Shown here piece by piece: positions 60,494 to 64,000 of a stretch of 64,000 nt of DNA. Under the pieces are notes generated by a model. That model worked only from the letters and a program-made list of their open reading frames with translations, did no database searches and was not told the DNA's origin. Numbering within the stretch: the stretch's first letter is position 1; every line of letters starts with the position of its first letter. The translations under genes were made by a program, and so were the position numbers. The stretch is from JAIBJN01 sp963838795 (GTDB lineage Bacteria; Actinomycetota; Thermoleophilia; Gaiellales; Gaiellaceae), in contig CAWISL010000001.1 of NCBI GenBank assembly GCA_963838795.1, forward strand, positions 186,001 to 250,000, in the 5' to 3' direction.

Positions 60494-61690
60494 TCAGTCG
60501 GGGAGGAGCGGCATGGTGATCCCTTGGTCGCGCCCGAGCAGGACGGCCCGCCTGATCGCGTCGGTGCCGAACCGGTCGCGCACCTCATCGAGCGCGGCGT
60601 CGAGCGCCTGCCAGCGCGGACGCCCGAACGGGAGGGTGAGCTGGATCGTCCGCTCGTCGTCGAGATTGCTCACGGTCACGCCCACCAGCGTCAGACCCTG
60701 ATGCTCGATCAGCGGCGTGGCCGCCGCCAGCAGCTCTCTCAAGGCCGCGAGGATCGCCTGGCTCTCCGCGGTCGGCTGCCACAGGGTCTGGGATCGGGTC
60801 GCCCGGGAGAAGTCGTCGAAGCGCAGCCGGAGCACAACCGTCCTGCCGACGCGGCCGGCCGCCCGCAGGCGCCGGGTGACGCGGTCGACCAGGCCGACGA
60901 GCACGGCGTCGAGGGCGTCCGCGGACAGGGCCGAGCGGCCAAGTGCCCGCTGTGAGCCGATCGAGCGGCGACGGGTGCGCGTCCTCACGGGACGCGGGTC
61001 GCGGTTGTGTGCGAGCGCGTGCAGGTGCCGCCCTGCCGCCCGCCCGACGACGGTGACCAGCGCAGCCTCCGGAAACGCGGCGACGTCGCTCACGCGAGTG
61101 ATCCCGAGCCGGCGGAGCCGCCCGGCCGTCACCGGGCCGACGCCCCAGAGCCGCTCGACCGGGAGCGGGTGGAGGAACGCGAGCTCGCGGTCGGGCGGCA
61201 CGAGCAGGAGCCCGTCGGGCTTCGCCACGGCGCTCGCGACCTTGGCGAGGAACTTCGTCCGCGCCACCCCGACGGTGATCGGCAGGCCGACGCGCTCCCG
61301 CACGTCGCGGCGCAGCCGGGCGGCGATCTCGACGGGACTGCCGGCGAGCCGCTCCATCCCCCGGGCGTCCAGGAACGCCTCGTCGATGGAGAGCCCCTCG
61401 ACGAGCGGGCTCGTGTCCTTGAAGACCCGGAACACCGCCTTGCTCGCCTCCGAATAGGCCTCCATGCGTGGCGGGACGACGACGGCGTCGGGGCAGAGCC
61501 GAAGCGCCCGCCGGCCCCCCATCGCGGTGCGCACGCCGCGCGCCTTGGCCTCGTAGCTGGCCGCGAGCACGACCCCCCCGCCGACGATCACGGGTCGCCC
61601 GCGGAGCCTAGGGTCGTCCCGCTGCTCGACCGACGCGAAGAAGGCGTCCAGGTCGGCGTGGAGGATCGTCGCCTCTCGCGACACGAACAT
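60494..61690 (-). CDS. dinB: DNA polymerase IV (Y family)
   Basis: 398 residues. Catalytic carboxylates in H-A-D-L-D-A-F-F-A-S-V-E-Q and S-I-D-E-A-F-L-D. Helix-hairpin-helix thumb (W-G-V-G-P-V-T-A-G-R-L), little finger, and a beta-clamp-binding Q-L-T-L-P-F near the C-terminus. It copies damaged templates at low fidelity. ATG 61690 lies inside a perfect LexA box; GTG 61684 two codons later would allow a leaderless transcript. Last gene of a pgsA-GNAT-dinB series. Confidence 0.94.
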   Translation of the reverse strand: MFVSREATILHADLDAFFASVEQRDDPRLRGRPVIVGGGVVLAASYEAKARGVRTAMGGRRALRLCPDAVVVPPRMEAYSEASKAVFRVFKDTSPLVEGLSIDEAFLDARGMERLAGSPVEIAARLRRDVRERVGLPITVGVARTKFLAKVASAVAKPDGLLLVPPDRELAFLHPLPVERLWGVGPVTAGRLRRLGITRVSDVAAFPEAALVTVVGRAAGRHLHALAHNRDPRPVRTRTRRRSIGSQRALGRSALSADALDAVLVGLVDRVTRRLRAAGRVGRTVVLRLRFDDFSRATRSQTLWQPTAESQAILAALRELLAAATPLIEHQGLTLVGVTVSNLDDERTIQLTLPFGRPRWQALDAALDEVRDRFGTDAIRRAVLLGRDQGITMPLLPD

Positions 61691-61697
61691 ATGTTCT
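61684..61697 (-). promoter_or_regulatory. LexA (SOS) box at the dinB start
   Basis: CGAACATATGTTCT matches the full consensus apart from the last base. It overlaps the annotated ATG and touches the stop codon of the upstream GNAT gene, so damage control is placed within the operon, at dinB alone. Confidence 0.8.
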
Positions 61698-62581
61698 CAT
61701 AACCAGAGCTCGTACGACTGGAGCACGAGCCAGGGCGCGAAGCCCTGGCGGCGCAGGAGCTTGAGCGCCGGGACGTTGTCCGCTTCCACGGAGAGCCCGA
61801 GGATCTCGCCCGGGTGCTCTGTCCAGTATTCCTCGAGGACGCTCGAGAAGAGGTACCGGCCGACTCCCTGCGACCGCTCCTGCGCCACGACGCCGAGCTG
61901 GTAGGCCCAGCGATCGTTGGTGTCGAGGTTGAGAAACGCGAGTGGCAAGCCGTCCCGCTCGGCGAGGTAGACGGAGCCCTTCGCCAGGCCTTCCCGCCAG
62001 GCGTCGTCCGGGAAGACGCCCTCCGGGAAGGTCGAGTGGTACAGGGCCAACGCCGGCTCGAGGTCGGCGTCGCCCCCACGGCGTACCTCGACGCCCTCGG
62101 GCCCTTCGGCCACGGCTCGGTGCTCCTCGGGCGCGAGCCGGAAGACCGCCTTCGCCGCGCCGCGGGGGTGGAAGCCGCTGTGCTCGAGCAGGAGGCGGCC
62201 GGAGACGTTCCGGGGCCCTACCGAGCCGACAACGGAGCTCCGGCCCTGCTCGACTGCGATCGCCACCGACGCGTCGAGCAGCTCGCTGCCGAGCTTCTGG
62301 CCCCGGTAGCCGGGGGCGATCAGGGGGCCGAACAGGTCGGCATGGGTGAAGGCGCGCGGCACCTCGACGCCGCCGAAGCCGACCACCTGCCCGTCCTCGA
62401 CGTCGACCAGGAGCGTGCTCTCGGGCGGCTCGTCCCAGTCGGAGAGCTCGCTCTCTAGCTCGTCCAGCGACGCCCACAACGGGTTGCCGACCTGCTCCTC
62501 CGGCCGGCCGAAGGCGCGGCGGGAGAGTTCGAGGACTGCCGGGATGTCGTCCCGGCTGAAGCTACGCAGGCTGCTGGCCAC
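61697..62581 (-). CDS. Tandem GNAT acetyltransferase
   Basis: 294 residues with two GNAT domains. First: acetyl-CoA loop A-P-G-Y-R-G-Q-K-L-G-S-E-L near residues 88-100. Second: A-Q-E-R-S-Q-G-V-G-R-Y-L-F near residues 228-240, with N-V-P-A-L-K-L-L-R-R-Q-G-F. The double arrangement resembles mycothiol synthase, but mycothiol cannot be assigned from sequence alone. GTG 62581 overlaps the pgsA end by 20 bases. Confidence 0.8.
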   Translation of the reverse strand: MASSLRSFSRDDIPAVLELSRRAFGRPEEQVGNPLWASLDELESELSDWDEPPESTLLVDVEDGQVVGFGGVEVPRAFTHADLFGPLIAPGYRGQKLGSELLDASVAIAVEQGRSSVVGSVGPRNVSGRLLLEHSGFHPRGAAKAVFRLAPEEHRAVAEGPEGVEVRRGGDADLEPALALYHSTFPEGVFPDDAWREGLAKGSVYLAERDGLPLAFLNLDTNDRWAYQLGVVAQERSQGVGRYLFSSVLEEYWTEHPGEILGLSVEADNVPALKLLRRQGFAPWLVLQSYELWL

Positions 62582-63101
62582 GAAGGAGTCGGGGTGCGCT
62601 GCGAGCGTAGTCGAGACCGGAGACCCACGTCAGGACGAGGGCGACGAGCATCGCCCACCACGCCACGACGTCGTCGAACGCTCCCGCGGCTGCGAGGCCT
62701 CCGAGGCCGGCTGCCAGCGCCTGGGCCCACGTCTTCAGCTTGCCGAGGTCGCGCGCGCCGATGACGACCCCGCGCTCGAGCGCTGCGAGCCGCAGCCCGG
62801 TGACGAGAAACTCGCGGGCGATCACGGCCGCGACCATCCAGGCCGGCAGCACGCGGCCGACGAGCATGATCAGCGCCGTCATCACGAGGAGCTTGTCGGC
62901 CACCGGATCGAGGATGCGGCCGAGGTCGGAGGTGCGATTGTTCCTCCGGGCCCACCAGCCGTCCACCCAGTCGGTCGACATCGCCACGGCGAACACCGCC
63001 GTCGCCCAGTAGTCGTGGTTCGGAAAGTCCCACGCGAAGAGGACGATCACGACCGGGACCGCAGCCGCCCGGGCGACGGTCAGGTGGTCGGCGAAGGTCA
63101 T
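62562..63101 (-). CDS. pgsA: CDP-diacylglycerol-glycerol-3-phosphate 3-phosphatidyltransferase
   Basis: 179 residues from ATG 63101. CDP-alcohol phosphatidyltransferase motif: D-W-V-D-G-W-W-A-R-R, then S-D-L-G-R-I-L-D-P-V-A-D-K, matching D-x2-D-G-x2-A-R-x8-G-x3-D-x3-D. About five membrane helices. It makes phosphatidylglycerophosphate, precursor of phosphatidylglycerol. An upstream in-frame ATG (63170) would overlap the divergent biotin carboxylase start and is less likely. Confidence 0.88.
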   Translation of the reverse strand: MTFADHLTVARAAAVPVVIVLFAWDFPNHDYWATAVFAVAMSTDWVDGWWARRNNRTSDLGRILDPVADKLLVMTALIMLVGRVLPAWMVAAVIAREFLVTGLRLAALERGVVIGARDLGKLKTWAQALAAGLGGLAAAGAFDDVVAWWAMLVALVLTWVSGLDYARSAPRLLRGQQPA

Positions 63102-63120
63102 GGGGGCAGAATACGCCGAC

Positions 63121-64000
63121 ATGACTTCCTTCCGGACCGTGCTGGTCGCCAACCGCGGCGAGATCGCCATCCGGGTGTTCCGGACGCTGCGGGAGCTCGG
63201 GATCCGCGCCGCCGGGGTCTATTCGGAGGCAGACCGCGGCTCGCTCCACGTCGCGCTGGCCGACGAGGCCTTCCTGCTCGGCCCGGGAGCTCCAGCCGAG
63301 AGCTACCTCCACGAGGAGCGGGTCCTCGCGGCTGCGGTCCGGGCCGGGGCCGACGCGATTCATCCCGGCTACGGCTTTCTCGCGGAGAACGCCTCGTTCG
63401 CCCGGGCGGTCGAGGCGGCAGGCCTCGTCTGGATCGGCCCGCCGCCGGAGGCAATCGAGGCGATGGGCTCGAAGGTGGAGGCGCGGAGGCTGATGGCGGC
63501 GGCCGGGGTGCCGGTCATCCCCGGGACGATCGAGCCGGTCTCGTCCGTGGCCGAGATCCACGCCGTCGGGGACGAGCACGGCTGGCCGCTGGCGATCAAG
63601 GCCTCGGCCGGCGGGGGCGGCAAGGGGCTCAAGGTGGTGCGCTCCCCCGACGAGGCCGAGCGTGCGCTCGCCTCCGCTCAGCGCGAGGGCGAGTCCTACT
63701 TCGCCGACGCCACTGTGTACGTGGAGCGCTTTCTCGAGGATCCGCGCCACGTCGAGGTGCAGGTGCTCGCCGACGCGCACGGCGCTGTGGTGCATCTCGG
63801 CGAGCGCGACTGCACGATTCAGCGCCGGCACCAGAAGCTGGTCGAGGAGACGCCCTCGCCGGCGGTCGGGCCGGAGCTCCGCGAGCGGATCGGCGCGATC
63901 GCCCTCGACGCCACCAGGGCGGTCGGCTACCGCGGCGCCGGAACGCTCGAGGGCCTCCTCGATCGCGACGGCAACTACTTCTTCCTCGAGATGAACACCC
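63121..64000 (+). CDS. Biotin carboxylase, N-terminal part (runs off the window)
   Basis: 293 residues visible, truncated by the window end. Starts M-T-S-F-R-T-V-L-V-A-N-R-G-E-I-A-I-R, the classic biotin carboxylase N-terminus, then I-H-P-G-Y-G-F-L-A-E-N, the ATP-grasp glycine loop A-G-G-G-G-K-G, E-R-D-C-T-I-Q-R-R-H-Q-K and F-L-E-M-N-T. ATP-dependent carboxylation of biotin; probably the alpha subunit of an acyl-CoA carboxylase, with a biotin domain downstream that cannot be seen. Divergent from pgsA, 19 bases apart. Confidence 0.93.
   Translation, partial: MTSFRTVLVANRGEIAIRVFRTLRELGIRAAGVYSEADRGSLHVALADEAFLLGPGAPAESYLHEERVLAAAVRAGADAIHPGYGFLAENASFARAVEAAGLVWIGPPPEAIEAMGSKVEARRLMAAAGVPVIPGTIEPVSSVAEIHAVGDEHGWPLAIKASAGGGGKGLKVVRSPDEAERALASAQREGESYFADATVYVERFLEDPRHVEVQVLADAHGAVVHLGERDCTIQRRHQKLVEETPSPAVGPELRERIGAIALDATRAVGYRGAGTLEGLLDRDGNYFFLEMNT

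Overview
The window is a high-GC (roughly 70%) bacterial chromosome segment, dense with genes on both strands. Several features point to the Actinobacteria, and my best guess is a Thermoleophilia-like lineage (inference): the rpsF-ssb-rpsR-rplI cluster beside dnaB, MurT/GatD for lipid II amidation, a fused MoaD-MoaE (MoaX type), LexA boxes of the GAAC-N4-GTTC type, many GTG starts and GTGA/ATGA overlaps, and LVIVD-repeat proteins. At least a dozen otherwise normal genes are broken by single-base frame changes, so the sequence looks like an unpolished metagenome or long-read assembly. Frameshifted genes are annotated here as one gene each.

Layout. 1-2,000: 3' part of a secreted Ig-like/RTX repeat protein. 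2,100-8,400: cupin and purA, divergent from dnaB; then the converging rpsF-ssb-rpsR-rplI operon. 8,400-13,500: small secreted, membrane and unknown proteins, an LVIVD protein and a SIMPL lipoprotein. 13,400-18,500: an antiporter, the lipid II flippase murJ and the murT-gatD operon. 18,500-24,400: a secreted GDDK-repeat protein, a 1153-residue cyclase/ATPase regulator and a class III-like alcohol dehydrogenase. 24,400-31,430: a secreted M28 peptidase divergent from a PA/LVIVD protein, an HYR-domain protein and a DHFR-like reductase.

31,506-39,731: an 8.1-kb segment lying between the selenocysteine tRNA gene (selC) and a 40-nt copy of that tRNA's 3' end. It carries an M20 amidohydrolase, a complete polyamine-type ABC importer, a guanidino-group-modifying enzyme and a carbon-nitrogen hydrolase. 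It looks like a catabolic island inserted at selC, with no visible integrase. selB and selA follow (both frameshifted).

43,100-64,000: a VanW-type protein, bioY, LOG, a site-2 protease homologue, two related secreted proteins, moaX, the methylmalonyl-CoA mutase large subunit, an acyl-CoA carboxyltransferase, a DGPF protein with an ECF sigma factor, a GGDEF/HD-GYP protein, an NlpC/P60 hydrolase, dinB, pgsA and the start of a biotin carboxylase. BioY, carboxyltransferase, biotin carboxylase and mutase together suggest a propionyl-CoA/methylmalonyl-CoA route.

Non-coding signals: three LexA boxes (dnaB, ssb, dinB), a family of about 55-167-bp intergenic inverted-repeat elements sitting at gene 3' ends, several hairpin terminators, and paired operator-like palindromes. 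No CRISPR array, rRNA, prophage or insertion sequence was seen.
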